Notes under the pieces: generated by a model
What the model was told of the DNA's origin: nothing
Databases searched by the model: none
The model's input: only the letters and a program-made list of their open reading frames with translations
NCBI GenBank assembly: GCA_934633695.1
Contig: CAKTYT010000007.1
Location: forward strand, 6,625-70,624
Source: an uncultured Clostridia bacterium
Lineage (GTDB): Bacteria; Bacillota; Clostridia; Christensenellales; CAG-138
DNA length: 64,000 nucleotides
Direction: 5' to 3'
Shown: positions 1-9,214 of the stretch, piece by piece
How the letters are laid out: each line of letters begins with the position of its first letter
Position numbering within the stretch: the stretch's first letter is position 1
Made by a program: the position numbers and the translations under genes

Positions 1-449
1 ATGAATTGTATCCACACGGGATGCCATAGAACTGTCAACACGATTGCCACAATAAATGCAGTGGGTATTGCAATTATGAAGCAGAGCCATGCACGCTCGG
101 CGTCGGGGAAAGCAACTTTTGTGACGAAAAAAGCGATTGTTGCAAGCAGCCACACAAGTCCGACAGATAACAGCGTTACAAGACTGCGTTTGAGCCTTGG
201 GGCGGTCTGGCGGCTTTTGCGATGTTTTTCAGTCAAAAAGTCATTTACTGTCACACCAAAGAGCTGTGCAAGCATGACAAGCACGAAAATATCCGGCACA
301 CCATCACCACGCTCCCATTTTGAGACGGATTTATCGGAGTAGTGTATCTTTTCGGCAAGCTCTGCTTGCGTCAAATTCAGTTCTCGGCGGTAATGGGCAA
401 GGTTGGCGGAGATAAGCTTTTTAACCTTTTCATCATCTCGTATAATCAT
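1..449 (-). CDS. XRE-family transcriptional regulator with C-terminal membrane segments (3' end outside window)
   Basis: Read on the minus strand from ATG at 449, the frame stays open to the window edge (149 codons). Residues about 8-62 form a helix-turn-helix with the typical LTQAELAEKI and DKSVSKWERG signatures, so DNA binding is clear. From about residue 85 the chain becomes hydrophobic with at least two predicted membrane segments, as in many Firmicute XRE proteins that tie a DNA-binding head to a membrane sensor. No good Shine-Dalgarno precedes the ATG. Target genes are unknown. The gene is divergent from the membrane protein at 676, which is a possible target by position only. Confidence 0.85.
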   Translation of the reverse strand, partial: MIIRDDEKVKKLISANLAHYRRELNLTQAELAEKIHYSDKSVSKWERGDGVPDIFVLVMLAQLFGVTVNDFLTEKHRKSRQTAPRLKRSLVTLLSVGLVWLLATIAFFVTKVAFPDAERAWLCFIIAIPTAFIVAIVLTVLWHPVWIQF

Positions 450-538
450 GTTCACATTTTACACAAAAAATTTAAAAAATGCAACCCCACTCGATGTAAT
501 CAGAAAAATATAATTATCACGGAAAAATCAAACGCTCT

Positions 539-602
539 ACCGGCAGTAGAACTGCCGGAAAAGAACTCTACGCCTTAAAATTGCATGGGTAGAGAGGCGT
601 AG
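539..602. repeat. Two adjacent inverted repeats in the intergenic region
   Basis: A perfect 7-bp hairpin (CCGGCAG, loop TAGAA, CTGCCGG) lies at about 539-558. A second inverted repeat pairs CTACGCCT at 568-575 with AGGCGTAG at 595-602. They sit between two divergent genes and could be regulatory or a leader structure for the gene at 676. There is no U-tract, so a terminator is unlikely. Confidence 0.4.
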
Positions 603-675
603 GATCGCAATAGGGTGCATTTCCTTGATATCTGTGGTAAAACATGGGCAGATATAACGAAAGGAGGAGATTGCT

Positions 676-1323
676 TTGAGAACTATGATAACTGACTCAG
701 ACACCGGGAGTTCCGCTCGACGCACGGAAAGCGGCTTTATGAAACTGCTTGATAAAATTATTCGGATTGCAACCGCCCCAAATGTGATGGCAATGCTGTT
801 GACGACGATGCTGTATGTTAAAGGCGGTACAGCTGCTTTTGTCGACAGGTTCCATTATGCGGAGGCAATGTTTACCCTCGGAATTCTGCCGATCACAGCA
901 TATATCCTGTGCGGATGTATACCTCCTCTCAGAAAGAAGGGAAGAAAGTTTGAAAGGACGCTGGCCATTGTCTTTTCAGTACTGGGGTACATAATGGGTA
1001 CTGCGTTTGCTGTCCTGGGCGGTGGAACCATGTTGGAACTTACGCTGTTTTTTACTTATCTTATATCCGGAATTCTTACCGCACTTTGTTCATTTGTTTT
1101 TAAGTTCAAGGCCAGCGGACACACCTGCGGAGTATCCGGACCTGCGGCGATGATGAGCTGCTACTTTGGCCCATGGTGGATGATGATGTTCCTGATACTG
1201 ATACCTGTTTCATTGTCATCGATTCGGTTGGGCAGGCATACAAGGTTTCAGCTCGTGGCAGGTGCTGTTATACCCGTTTTGGCACTGTTTATTGCCATGA
1301 GAATCGCAGAATTGATTGCATAA
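676..1323 (+). CDS. Polytopic membrane protein, function unknown
   Basis: A 215-residue protein starting at TTG 676 behind a strong AAGGAGGAGA site (661-670). An ATG nine bases further in is an alternative. After a short polar N-terminus there are about five to six hydrophobic segments, with a polar loop K-A-S-G-H-T-C-G-V-S-G around residue 140. That loop vaguely recalls the K-SGH stretch of PAP2-type phosphatases, but the full catalytic signature is not visible, so no enzyme function is claimed. It ends at a strong hairpin, indicating a single-gene unit. Confidence 0.6.
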   Translation: MRTMITDSDTGSSARRTESGFMKLLDKIIRIATAPNVMAMLLTTMLYVKGGTAAFVDRFHYAEAMFTLGILPITAYILCGCIPPLRKKGRKFERTLAIVFSVLGYIMGTAFAVLGGGTMLELTLFFTYLISGILTALCSFVFKFKASGHTCGVSGPAAMMSCYFGPWWMMMFLILIPVSLSSIRLGRHTRFQLVAGAVIPVLALFIAMRIAELIA

Positions 1324-1339
1324 AAAATAAGATGCTTGC

Positions 1340-1377
1340 GGAAGCTCTCCGAAAGGGGGGCTTCCCCCATTTTATAG
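1340..1377 (+). terminator. Rho-independent terminator after the membrane protein gene
   Basis: An 11-bp stem (GGAAGCTCTCC with GGGGGGCTTCC, allowing G-U pairs) closes a GAAA tetraloop and is followed by CCCATTTTAT, a weak T-tract. It lies 17 bp after the stop codon. Confidence 0.7.
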
Positions 1378-1486
1378 AGAAAATTCTCCATACACATTTT
1401 ATCTGTATTTCCCGGGAAATTTTTTATTTTGCTTGGCATGAACTTCAAGTGCAGGAAAATGTTATCACTTTTGTCACAAACGCCAA

Positions 1487-1515
1487 TTGCTCATGAGCTG
1501 AAAAAATGGTACAAT
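1487..1515 (+). promoter_or_regulatory. Sigma-A-type promoter of the M23 peptidase gene
   Basis: TTGCTC (1487-1492), a 17-bp spacer and TACAAT (1510-1515) preceded by TGG, an extended -10. It lies about 60 bp upstream of the peptidase start. Confidence 0.65.
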
Positions 1516-1575
1516 AATGCAGTGAGTCGGCTAGAAGATAAGCAGACTTGAATGAATTCTGTTTGGGTGGAAATA

Positions 1576-2730
1576 ATGGGAAGAAAAGCAGACACAAAAA
1601 AAATAAAAGAAAGCAAAACGGCTGCAAAAAGAAAGATAGAGGCGTGGATGTTATTTGCCTTTTCAATTGCAGTACTGATGATTGCTTTCTTTGCCGTAGG
1701 ACTTGGCAAGACCGGCTACGACCGTTATTTAACAGCGAACCCAACCCCCACACCGGCACCTCCTTTTGTTCGTGTAGTTACGCCACTCCCAATTCCGACC
1801 AAAGACGGTTCCGAAATATTCGGTGCATCACCTACTCCCGTGAAGTATGTTAAAACAGCAATAGTAATTGACGGAGAACAAATTGCAGTGCTTGCAAGCA
1901 GGCAGGCGGCAGAGGATGCGGTAGAAAAGGCGGTACAACACTTTGAATCAGTTTGCGGAGTGAGTGCAGACTCAACGTTGGATAATGAAATCGAATATCG
2001 TGCCCTCTCGGATGACTCTGAATGTACAAGTTTTGACGAAGCTCTTGCTTACCTGACGAGCGAGGAGACACCGCTGAGAGTTTCTTCCAAACGTACCGAG
2101 TATGAGATGATTACAGTTAAACATGGAACATCCGTCATAAACAGCAATGAATTGTTTGTGGGGACACGAGTTGTAAAATCGTATGGCAGCGACGGAAAAA
2201 ACAGACGGTCAAGTGAATATACTTATGAAAACGGAATTTTAACCGGCATGAGGATTCTTGATGAAGAGGTTGTTTATGCTGCTGTTATGCGTGTTGTCGT
2301 TGTAGGTACGCTTCCGATTCCGGAAGGCACGGCAAGTGCCGGTTTTATGCTCAGTGACTGTCCTGATTTCGATGTCAATTTCAGGTTGCCTGTTAGAGGT
2401 GAAGTAGTCAAGTACTTCGGTTTTTACGGGGGGGTACTGCATCATGGCATTGATTTCACGGGTACATCGGGTTCAAGCTGTAAAGCGGTAAGTGCCGGTG
2501 AGGTGATTGCGGTAATTGAGAGAGGAGCTTACGGTTTGGTCGTTGAAATCGAACATTGCGAAGGCGTAATAACAAGGTACGCAGGGCTAAAACAGGCAAC
2601 GGTTGCAGTTGGTGATTTTGTTTCGATATCTGATTCAATTGGCTTTATAGGCAGCGAGCCTCTGCATTTTGAGGTTATCGTGGACGGGAGGCAGAGAAAT
2701 CCGCTTGCGTACCTCAATCTCAACAACTGA
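1576..2730 (+). CDS. M23-family metallopeptidase with G5 domain, membrane-anchored
   Basis: A predicted cell-wall endopeptidase of 384 residues. ATG 1576 is preferred over ATG 1552 because GGGTGG sits at proper distance before it. Order: basic N-terminus, one membrane segment (about residues 20-45), Pro/Thr-rich linker, a region resembling the YabB/G5 part of Rpf-type wall proteins (EVVYAAVMRVVVVGT, about 235-250), then an M23 LytM fold at about 270-384. The zinc motif H-x-G-x-D appears as HHGIDF and the H-x-H-type motif is reduced to LHFEV, with only one of the two usual histidines. The chain may therefore be catalytically impaired and act as an activator, as degenerate LytM proteins do. It directly precedes murA and uppP, a cell-wall context. 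Confidence 0.8.
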   Translation: MGRKADTKKIKESKTAAKRKIEAWMLFAFSIAVLMIAFFAVGLGKTGYDRYLTANPTPTPAPPFVRVVTPLPIPTKDGSEIFGASPTPVKYVKTAIVIDGEQIAVLASRQAAEDAVEKAVQHFESVCGVSADSTLDNEIEYRALSDDSECTSFDEALAYLTSEETPLRVSSKRTEYEMITVKHGTSVINSNELFVGTRVVKSYGSDGKNRRSSEYTYENGILTGMRILDEEVVYAAVMRVVVVGTLPIPEGTASAGFMLSDCPDFDVNFRLPVRGEVVKYFGFYGGVLHHGIDFTGTSGSSCKAVSAGEVIAVIERGAYGLVVEIEHCEGVITRYAGLKQATVAVGDFVSISDSIGFIGSEPLHFEVIVDGRQRNPLAYLNLNN

Positions 2731-2752
2731 TTTTTCGGAACGACAGTACACA

Positions 2753-2782
2753 TTGACGAACGGGCTGTTTCCGTGGTATAAT
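2753..2782 (+). promoter_or_regulatory. Consensus promoter of murA
   Basis: TTGACG (2753-2758), an 18-bp spacer and perfect TATAAT (2777-2782) with an upstream TG. The upstream in-frame ATG at 2781 overlaps this -10 element, so murA must start further downstream. Confidence 0.8.
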
Positions 2783-2816
2783 GAAATCGAGAAAATGTAT
2801 CGGAGTATGGTGTGAT

Positions 2817-4097
2817 ATGGCGAATAAAGATTACTATGAAGTTGTCGGCGGAACGCCGTTAAGGGGCAGTGTCACAATAAGCGGTTCAAAAAATGCGGCA
2901 CTGCCGATAATCTGTGCCTCCGTGTTGGCAGACGGACCAAGCACGATCGAAAATCTCCCTGACATTGAGGATGTCAATAGGATGATTGAGATCCTTAGGC
3001 TTATGGGTGCAGAGGTTGAACGTGTCAGGAGCGGAGTCATAAGAGTCAACCCTGCTACTGTCAACAAGTTTATCGTAACACCGGAGATGGCATCCAAAAT
3101 GCGTGCATCGTACTATATGCTGGGTTCACTTCTCGGCAAGTACGGCACTGCGGAAATCAATCAGCCCGGCGGCTGTGCAATTGGTCAGCGTCCGATGGAC
3201 TTTCACGTAAAGGGTATGCGTGCCTTGGGTGCAGACGTTGTTGAACGCGGTGCGGTAATTACTGCACAAGCAGAAAAACTTGTCGGTTCCGAGGTTTATC
3301 TTGACGTCGCCAGTGTCGGAGCAACGATAAACATAATGCTTGCCGCAAGCCGTGCGGAGGGGAGAACTACGATAAACAATGCGGCAAGGGAACCGCATGT
3401 TGTTGACGTTGCAAATTTCTTGAATACCATGGGTGCAAGTGTGAGGGGAGCGGGAACTGATATTATCAGAATTGAAGGTCGAAAAGAGCTTCACGGCTGC
3501 ACTTATGCCGTCATTCCCGACCAAATAGAGGCAGGCACTTATATGATCGCTGCCGCTGCAACAAGGGGTGATGTTATTATCAACAATGTCATTCCGACAC
3601 ACCTTGAATCTCTCTCGGCAAAGCTCATGGAGAGCGGTGTCGAAGTCGTGACGGGCGATAACGGTGCGGATTTTTATATCAGGGTTACTTCAAACAAACG
3701 TCATCGCGGTGTAAAAATAACAACGATGCCATACCCGGGCTTCCCAACAGACCTTCAGCAGCCCATGACGGCCTTTCTTGCAACAGCTGAAGGAAAGAGT
3801 ATAATAACGGAAAATCTCTTTGAAGAAAGGTTTAACCATACCCGTGAGCTTAATCGTATGGGAGCGGATATCAATATCCTTGGCAGAAATGCGACGATAG
3901 AGGGAGTCAATTTCCTCTACGGTACGGATGTTTATGCCTCGGATCTGCGGGCAGGTGCTGCGATGATTGTCGCCGCACTTGAAGCCGACGGTGTCAGCAG
4001 AGTTCACAACATCAACTACATTGACAGGGGTTATGAGCACCTTGAAGAAAAGCTGACGGCTCTCGGTGCAAACATTAGGAGGGTTCGTGTCGAATGA
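2817..4097 (+). CDS. murA: UDP-N-acetylglucosamine 1-carboxyvinyltransferase
   Basis: MurA transfers enolpyruvate from PEP to UDP-GlcNAc, the first committed step of peptidoglycan synthesis in the cytoplasm. The 426-residue length is normal. The N-terminus has the substrate-binding GSKNAALP, and the catalytic cysteine that fosfomycin targets is Cys120 in QPGGCAIGQRP. It is followed by the family's GFPTDLQQP and RAGAAM segments. The start at 2817 is chosen because an upstream in-frame ATG lies inside the promoter -10 box and CGGAG precedes 2817. Firmicutes often carry two MurA paralogs; which one this is cannot be told here. Confidence 0.96.
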   Translation: MANKDYYEVVGGTPLRGSVTISGSKNAALPIICASVLADGPSTIENLPDIEDVNRMIEILRLMGAEVERVRSGVIRVNPATVNKFIVTPEMASKMRASYYMLGSLLGKYGTAEINQPGGCAIGQRPMDFHVKGMRALGADVVERGAVITAQAEKLVGSEVYLDVASVGATINIMLAASRAEGRTTINNAAREPHVVDVANFLNTMGASVRGAGTDIIRIEGRKELHGCTYAVIPDQIEAGTYMIAAAATRGDVIINNVIPTHLESLSAKLMESGVEVVTGDNGADFYIRVTSNKRHRGVKITTMPYPGFPTDLQQPMTAFLATAEGKSIITENLFEERFNHTRELNRMGADINILGRNATIEGVNFLYGTDVYASDLRAGAAMIVAALEADGVSRVHNINYIDRGYEHLEEKLTALGANIRRVRVE

Positions 4098-4179
4098 AGC
4101 CGGGACGGTATTCCTGAATCGATACGTTCAAGGCGGCATACATTTAAACAGACTTTTGAAAGATAGAATGGAGTAAAAG

Positions 4180-4980
4180 ATGAATATTCTTCAGGCAATT
4201 ATTCTCGGTATAGTGCAGGGACTCTGCGAGTTCCTGCCGGTATCAAGCAGCGGGCATCTTCTGCTTATGCAGAAAATTTTCGGGATCAATGAAGACGGTT
4301 ACTTCTTCTCCGTAATGCTACACTTGGGTACGCTCATTGCGGTGCTTATAGTGTACAGAAAACGCATTATTGAAATGATTCTGCATCCCGTAAAGCAGGC
4401 AAAGTACTGGCTGTACATGATCCTTGCAACGCTCGTAACAGTTGTAATGGCGGTCGCATTCAGGGACGTTATCGACAGTGCAGGCGAAGGAAAGATTCTC
4501 GGCTTCTGCTTCCTCTTCACTGCGATATTGCTCACACTGTGTGACATGATGCGAAGAAAATATGAATGTACTGTTACTGTTCCAACGATGAAATGGTATC
4601 AGGCAGCGTTTGTGGGCTTCGTACAGGGAATTGCGATTCTTCCGGGAATCTCTCGCTCCGGGTCGACGATCACAGGTGCAACTCTTTGCAGAATGAAAAA
4701 AGAAGATGCTGCGGAATTCAGCTTTCTTCTGTCGATTCCGGCAATTCTCGGCGGTGTCGTGCTTGAAGTACCGGATGTTCTGAAAGAAGGCGTGGCAAAC
4801 GTGGATTGGCTGCCGATTCTTGCCGGTATAATTGTCGCAGGTGTTTCGGGGTATTTTGCGGTCAGATTTATGATAAGGCTGATAACAAAGCGTTCGTTTA
4901 CCGGGTTCGCTGTCTATACAGCTTTGCTCGGCATCTTTATTATCCTCGACAGGTACGCACTGCACCTTATAGCTTGGTAA
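4180..4980 (+). CDS. uppP: Undecaprenyl-diphosphatase (bacitracin-resistance type)
   Basis: An integral membrane enzyme of 266 residues that dephosphorylates undecaprenyl pyrophosphate so the lipid carrier can be reused for peptidoglycan and other envelope polymers. Both signature motifs of the BacA/UppP family are present: QGLCEFLPVSSSGHL near residue 14 and PGISRSGSTI near residue 155. About seven to eight membrane segments follow. It lies 82 bp after murA on the same strand and ends at a strong hairpin, so murA and uppP probably form one cell-wall transcription unit. Loss or gain of this enzyme is known to alter bacitracin sensitivity in the family. Confidence 0.96.
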   Translation: MNILQAIILGIVQGLCEFLPVSSSGHLLLMQKIFGINEDGYFFSVMLHLGTLIAVLIVYRKRIIEMILHPVKQAKYWLYMILATLVTVVMAVAFRDVIDSAGEGKILGFCFLFTAILLTLCDMMRRKYECTVTVPTMKWYQAAFVGFVQGIAILPGISRSGSTITGATLCRMKKEDAAEFSFLLSIPAILGGVVLEVPDVLKEGVANVDWLPILAGIIVAGVSGYFAVRFMIRLITKRSFTGFAVYTALLGIFIILDRYALHLIAW

Positions 4981-5002
4981 AACGCAATGAAATTCTATAA
5001 GA

Positions 5003-5045
5003 AAAGGGCTGCTGCAAGGAAGATACTCCTTTGCAGCGGTCCTTT
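5003..5045 (+). terminator. Strong terminator hairpin after uppP
   Basis: An approximately 18-bp stem built on AAAGGGCTGCTGCAA paired with TTGCAGCGGTCCTTT (one bulge, some G-U pairs). Only a few Ts follow. The CTGCTGCAA core recurs in other terminators of this window. Confidence 0.75.
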
Positions 5046-5179
5046 CGTTACAAGATTCTAAAGTATGCCACAAAACTGAGGCCTGACTCTAAGAAATTCC
5101 ATTTCAGCTTATTCATGAAATCGGAGAAAGTGTAGAGGCTTTCAAGAAACATATTTTAATGGCATGACAAGTAATCCAT

Positions 5180-6469
5180 TCAATTAAGTTCCGCCCGGAT
5201 CGTTATAAGGTCCTTATCTAACCTTGCCGAGATGTGTCCCCTATGTCCTTCCACAATGCTGTATGCAATGGCCAGACCGATGCCAAAGCCCCCGGATGTG
5301 CTGCGGGACGGGTCGGCTCGGTAGAATCTGTCAAAAAGTTTTGTGGTATCGATAGGCTGGGAGATGTCACAGCGGTTAAGGGTTTGCAGGATCACGCCGC
5401 GACGGGACTTTTCAAGAGTAAGGGTAATCGGCGTATTCGGCAGTGCGTATTTGACGGCATTGTCAAGCAGTATGGAAACCAACTGACGCACGGCATACTC
5501 ATCTCCGCAATAGGTCAGGTTCGGTGCGATGGACAATCTCATTTCGTGCCCCTTTTCCATAGAGAAACTGTGAAAAGACTCCGCTGTTTCATGAACTGCA
5601 TCGCTGATGAGAAAGCCTTTCATGTGCAGCGGGGATCGCTCCTCATCCATACGAGAAAGCGTCACCAACGAGTTGGCAAGACCGGTCAGTCTCTCTGCCT
5701 GTCCGAGGGCTTTGTCAATCCACTTCTGCTTGCCCACATCCATTTCAAGCACTTTCAGGCTTGTGGTGATGACGGTAATCGGGGTTTTAAGCTCATGACT
5801 GGCATCAGTGATAAATTGCTTCTGTCGCTCAGTACTGCGAATTACCAGGTCAATAGCTCTGCGGGACAACATAATCACCAACAGAAATACCAACAAGGTA
5901 CATGCTGCATCGGCAATGAGTGACCAGACCAGGAGCAGTCTAACAGAACGAAGTGTCTGGTAGCAGTCAAGAAAAATAGCAATGTTTCTGTCATCTCCGG
6001 TGTGAGCAGTGAAAAAGCAGTATTGCCTATAATACCCATAGCCTTCAGCGTGGTTGACGGCAGCGGTCAGGTATTCACCTGTGTCGGCCTCAGTAACGGA
6101 GGCAATGTTGTCCAAATCCGCCATGGTTAAGGTGCCGTCATCCTGATAACGAAGAACGAAGTATCTGGTGGAGTAGGGGGTTTCCGCAGTGAAAGGGCCG
6201 CCGGGGCGGTCATCTTTGCCGGGCGGTACATTTGAAGAAGGATTGGAGGGCTTTTCAAAAGGAAGGGTGCTCGTACTGCTGTCGGAGGAAGGATGGAAAG
6301 CAGTTGGGATTTTTCCCTCATTCTCATATATCAATGTCAGTGTGTCTCGGAGATCTTCATCTGCGGATATAAAATTAGCGACGTTTAGGATTAATGTCAG
6401 CAGCACCATCACCGCTGCTACGGAGAGGGTGGCAATGCGGATAAAGCGGTTTCGCAGGCGGTTGATCAT
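5180..6469 (-). CDS. Sensor histidine kinase (two-component system)
   Basis: A 429-residue membrane kinase. It has an N-terminal membrane segment (about 12-32), an extracytoplasmic sensor region with a Pro/Ser/Gly-rich stretch (about 60-95), a second membrane segment (about 185-205), then HisKA with phospho-acceptor His225 in SHELKTP. The HATPase domain shows the N-box LLDNAVKYA and G-box GGFGIGLA. It overlaps the response regulator gene by 4 bp (ATGA), so the two are translationally coupled, regulator first. The divergent gene at 7372 encodes a secreted lipoprotein, a likely target. The signal is unknown. Confidence 0.92.
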   Translation of the reverse strand: MINRLRNRFIRIATLSVAAVMVLLTLILNVANFISADEDLRDTLTLIYENEGKIPTAFHPSSDSSTSTLPFEKPSNPSSNVPPGKDDRPGGPFTAETPYSTRYFVLRYQDDGTLTMADLDNIASVTEADTGEYLTAAVNHAEGYGYYRQYCFFTAHTGDDRNIAIFLDCYQTLRSVRLLLVWSLIADAACTLLVFLLVIMLSRRAIDLVIRSTERQKQFITDASHELKTPITVITTSLKVLEMDVGKQKWIDKALGQAERLTGLANSLVTLSRMDEERSPLHMKGFLISDAVHETAESFHSFSMEKGHEMRLSIAPNLTYCGDEYAVRQLVSILLDNAVKYALPNTPITLTLEKSRRGVILQTLNRCDISQPIDTTKLFDRFYRADPSRSTSGGFGIGLAIAYSIVEGHRGHISARLDKDLITIRAELN

Positions 6470-7140
6470 ATTTCTTCCTCCAGAAGATACCCCAAGCCGC
6501 GGTTTACGTGGATGGCCACTGCGGAACCCAGGTTTTTAAGCTTCTTACGAAGATTGGAGATGTTGACCCAAACAACATTGATTTCGGCTTCATTATCCCA
6601 TCCCCATACCTTCTCCATGATGCGTTCTGCGGAGAATACCTGTTTAGGTGCTCGGAGGAACAACTCCATGATTTGAAACTCACGGCCGCTGAGACGGGTA
6701 GACTTTCCGCAGCAGGCCAGATCCCCGGTGCAGGGGTTCAGGGACAAATCCCCAAAGGTCAATATTGTGGGCTGATAGGCTTCACTCCGTCGAAGAATAG
6801 CCCGAACCCGGCTCAGCAGTTCTTCCGGATCGAAAGGCTTTGGCAGGTAGTCATCTGCCCCTGCATTGAAGCCGATGATGCGGTCATCTTTTTGTCCCCT
6901 TGCGGTCAGCATCATTATAGGAGTTTTGATACCCTCATTACGAAGCTTCTCCAGTACTTGTATGCCGTCCATTTTCGGCATCATCACATCAAGAATCACT
7001 GCGTCATATGTACCGGTAACAGCATAATCGTACGCATCGAAACCGTTGTAGACAGCATCCACCAAAAAATGATTTCGTTCAAAAAATACAGTCAGTGCCT
7101 CAGCCAAATCCAATTCATCCTCTGCAATAAGAAGTTTCAT
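6466..7140 (-). CDS. OmpR/PhoB-family response regulator
   Basis: A 224-residue regulator. The receiver domain (1-115) has the acidic pocket (Glu7, Asp8), phospho-acceptor Asp51 in VILDVMMP, and the conserved Lys in PKPFDPEELL. The C-terminal winged helix (about 125-222) shows SGREFQIMELFL and a recognition-helix region ending in VNRGLGYLLEE. It sits first in a two-gene operon with the kinase at 5180-6469. A direct repeat typical for this regulator class lies in the divergent promoter region at 7299-7315 and is its best candidate binding site. Confidence 0.94.
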   Translation of the reverse strand: MKLLIAEDELDLAEALTVFFERNHFLVDAVYNGFDAYDYAVTGTYDAVILDVMMPKMDGIQVLEKLRNEGIKTPIMMLTARGQKDDRIIGFNAGADDYLPKPFDPEELLSRVRAILRRSEAYQPTILTFGDLSLNPCTGDLACCGKSTRLSGREFQIMELFLRAPKQVFSAERIMEKVWGWDNEAEINVVWVNISNLRKKLKNLGSAVAIHVNRGLGYLLEEEI

Positions 7141-7298
7141 TTATTTTCTCCCACGTTCCTTTGTTTAATTACCCGTAGTATAGCGAACCGATTCGCAAAT
7201 TGCAAGAGTTTATCGAGGTATTCGGTGCAGTACGGGTTTTAGGTGAACAGGATAACGAGTCTTTCTAAAAGCAACTTAAAGAAAAGTCCGCCGGAGCT

Positions 7299-7315
7299 TT
7301 TAGGTTCCCTTTAGG
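7299..7315 (+). promoter_or_regulatory. Candidate response-regulator direct repeat
   Basis: TTTAGG occurs at 7299-7304 and again at 7310-7315, an 11-bp period (one helical turn), as expected for tandem OmpR/PhoB-type binding. A TATGAT -10-like hexamer begins 9 bp later at 7325. No good -35 box is present, which fits an activator-dependent promoter for the lipoprotein gene at 7372. Confidence 0.5.
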
Positions 7316-7371
7316 CTGTCGCATTATGATATAAGCATAATAACAGGACAACATGAAGGAGGTTATTTTAT

Positions 7372-9198
7372 ATGAACATGAAAAAATGGATAGCTATCCT
7401 TTGTACGGCGGCACTGACCCTGTCACTGGCTGCCTGCGGAGGAAAGACTGTGCAAGACTATTCGAATCAGACACTCACGGGTCAAGTGACGGCAATCGAT
7501 GGCAGCATCATTACACTCCTGCTTGGCGAGCTCAGTGCGGATAACAATACACCGCCTAATGTGCCGGGCGGCAGCTCTGATACAAATAACTCACCTGAAA
7601 TGCCCGGTGGTGACGCCGACAAGGGCAACCAAGCACCGCCCGATGCACCAAACGGAGACATGGGCGGAACTCCTCCTGATATGCCCGATGGCGAAAGCGG
7701 TTCCGCTCCTGACGGAGGAAGCGGAACCCCGCCGGAGAGGCCCAACGGTGATAATGGCGGCATGAACGGCACACCGCCAGATATACCCGGCGGCAGCAGC
7801 TTTACGGCAGGGGAGGAGACGGCGAAACTGGACTTTTCTTCGGCTACTATTACAAAGAATGGCAATACCATTGCAATAACCGATATCTCGGAAGGTGATG
7901 TCATCACCGTTACCATTGGCAGCGGAACAACTGTAACTATGGCGGAAATAGTGAATATCGGCGGCAAACCGAATGGCAATGGTTTCGGCGGCAGCGGAGA
8001 ATTCACTCAGGGCGACAGTGCCAACATTGTTTCTGAGGACGGCACCTACTCCGACACTGTATATACATCCACTGGTGATGATGAGAATGCACTCCGAATC
8101 GACGGTGGTGCGGTCGTTACCTTGGACGGCATCACCGTCAGTAAGTCAGCCGGAGCTACATCCAACACAGAAAATGGAGACTTTTACGGCGTAAATGCTG
8201 CATTGCTCGTCACTAACGGAGCGACGGTAACGATCAAAAATGCTACCGTCACGTCCTCTGCTCAGAACGGCAACGGTGTATTCAGCTACGGCAGCGGCAC
8301 TACGGTAAATATCTACGATTCTGTCATCACAACTGCTGCGGACAACTCAGGAGGTATACAGACCACGGGAGGAGGTACTACCAACGCTGAAAACCTGACG
8401 GTGGAGACATATGGCAACTCATCTGCTGCCATTCGTTCCGATCGTGGCGGCGGCACTGTCAATGTGATTGGAGGTACTTACGTCTCAAATGGTTACAATT
8501 CACCTGCCGTCTACTCCACTGCAAATATCACTGTAAGGAACGCTATTCTCACTGCCAATAATTCTGAAGCACTGGTCATCGAAGGCAAAAACTCCATTGT
8601 TTTGGAAAATTGTGCGGTCACCGGAAACATGAGCGACACTAAGGGGGCCAGCTCCGATGAAAATGTCCACAACGTGATGATTTATCAGTCAATGAGCGGC
8701 GATGCTGATGTCGGTACGTCCACATTTACCATGACAGGCGGAAGTTTGACCGCGAAGAACGGAGACATGTTCTACGTTACCAACACTCATTGTGTCATGA
8801 CCCTTTCGGGCGTTGCCATATGTAAAGAGGATGCCGATGCTTATCTCCTTTGCGTCGTAGGTAACAGTGCAGTCCACGGTTGGGGTACTGCCGGCAGCAA
8901 CGGGGCTCAGGTGGACTTCACCGCCGATAACCAGATACTCGAAGGCGATATTGTAACGGATACGATCTCCACTCTTAATATGACCCTCACCAATGGCAGT
9001 ACATTTATCGGTACAGTGAATATTATTGAGAATGCCGAGGGCGGTGCAGCTGTCCCGGACAATGCCGCAGTTACCATTGGCAGCGGCTGCACTTGGACCC
9101 TCACCGGCAACTGCACTCTTACCGATCTGGTCAACAATGGTACGATTAACTTCAGTGGTTACACCATTACACTTGCTGACGGTACAGTGCTGGGATAA
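7372..9198 (+). CDS. Secreted beta-helix lipoprotein with Pro/Gly/Asp-rich linker
   Basis: A 608-residue lipoprotein. Signal peptide and lipobox LSLAACGG place the lipidated cysteine near residue 22. Residues about 60-145 are a low-complexity linker rich in PPDMPDG-like units. From about 200 to 600 the chain has many short Thr/Val/Asn-rich strands with repeated TVTI, GGT and NGST patterns, as in right-handed parallel beta-helix or carbohydrate-binding-like surface proteins of Clostridia. No catalytic residues are recognisable. The AAGGAGG site 9 bp before ATG fixes the start. It is divergent from the two-component operon and has a candidate operator, so it is probably its target. Confidence 0.75.
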   Translation: MNMKKWIAILCTAALTLSLAACGGKTVQDYSNQTLTGQVTAIDGSIITLLLGELSADNNTPPNVPGGSSDTNNSPEMPGGDADKGNQAPPDAPNGDMGGTPPDMPDGESGSAPDGGSGTPPERPNGDNGGMNGTPPDIPGGSSFTAGEETAKLDFSSATITKNGNTIAITDISEGDVITVTIGSGTTVTMAEIVNIGGKPNGNGFGGSGEFTQGDSANIVSEDGTYSDTVYTSTGDDENALRIDGGAVVTLDGITVSKSAGATSNTENGDFYGVNAALLVTNGATVTIKNATVTSSAQNGNGVFSYGSGTTVNIYDSVITTAADNSGGIQTTGGGTTNAENLTVETYGNSSAAIRSDRGGGTVNVIGGTYVSNGYNSPAVYSTANITVRNAILTANNSEALVIEGKNSIVLENCAVTGNMSDTKGASSDENVHNVMIYQSMSGDADVGTSTFTMTGGSLTAKNGDMFYVTNTHCVMTLSGVAICKEDADAYLLCVVGNSAVHGWGTAGSNGAQVDFTADNQILEGDIVTDTISTLNMTLTNGSTFIGTVNIIENAEGGAAVPDNAAVTIGSGCTWTLTGNCTLTDLVNNGTINFSGYTITLADGTVLG

Positions 9199-9214
9199 TG
9201 ACTTATAACGCAAA

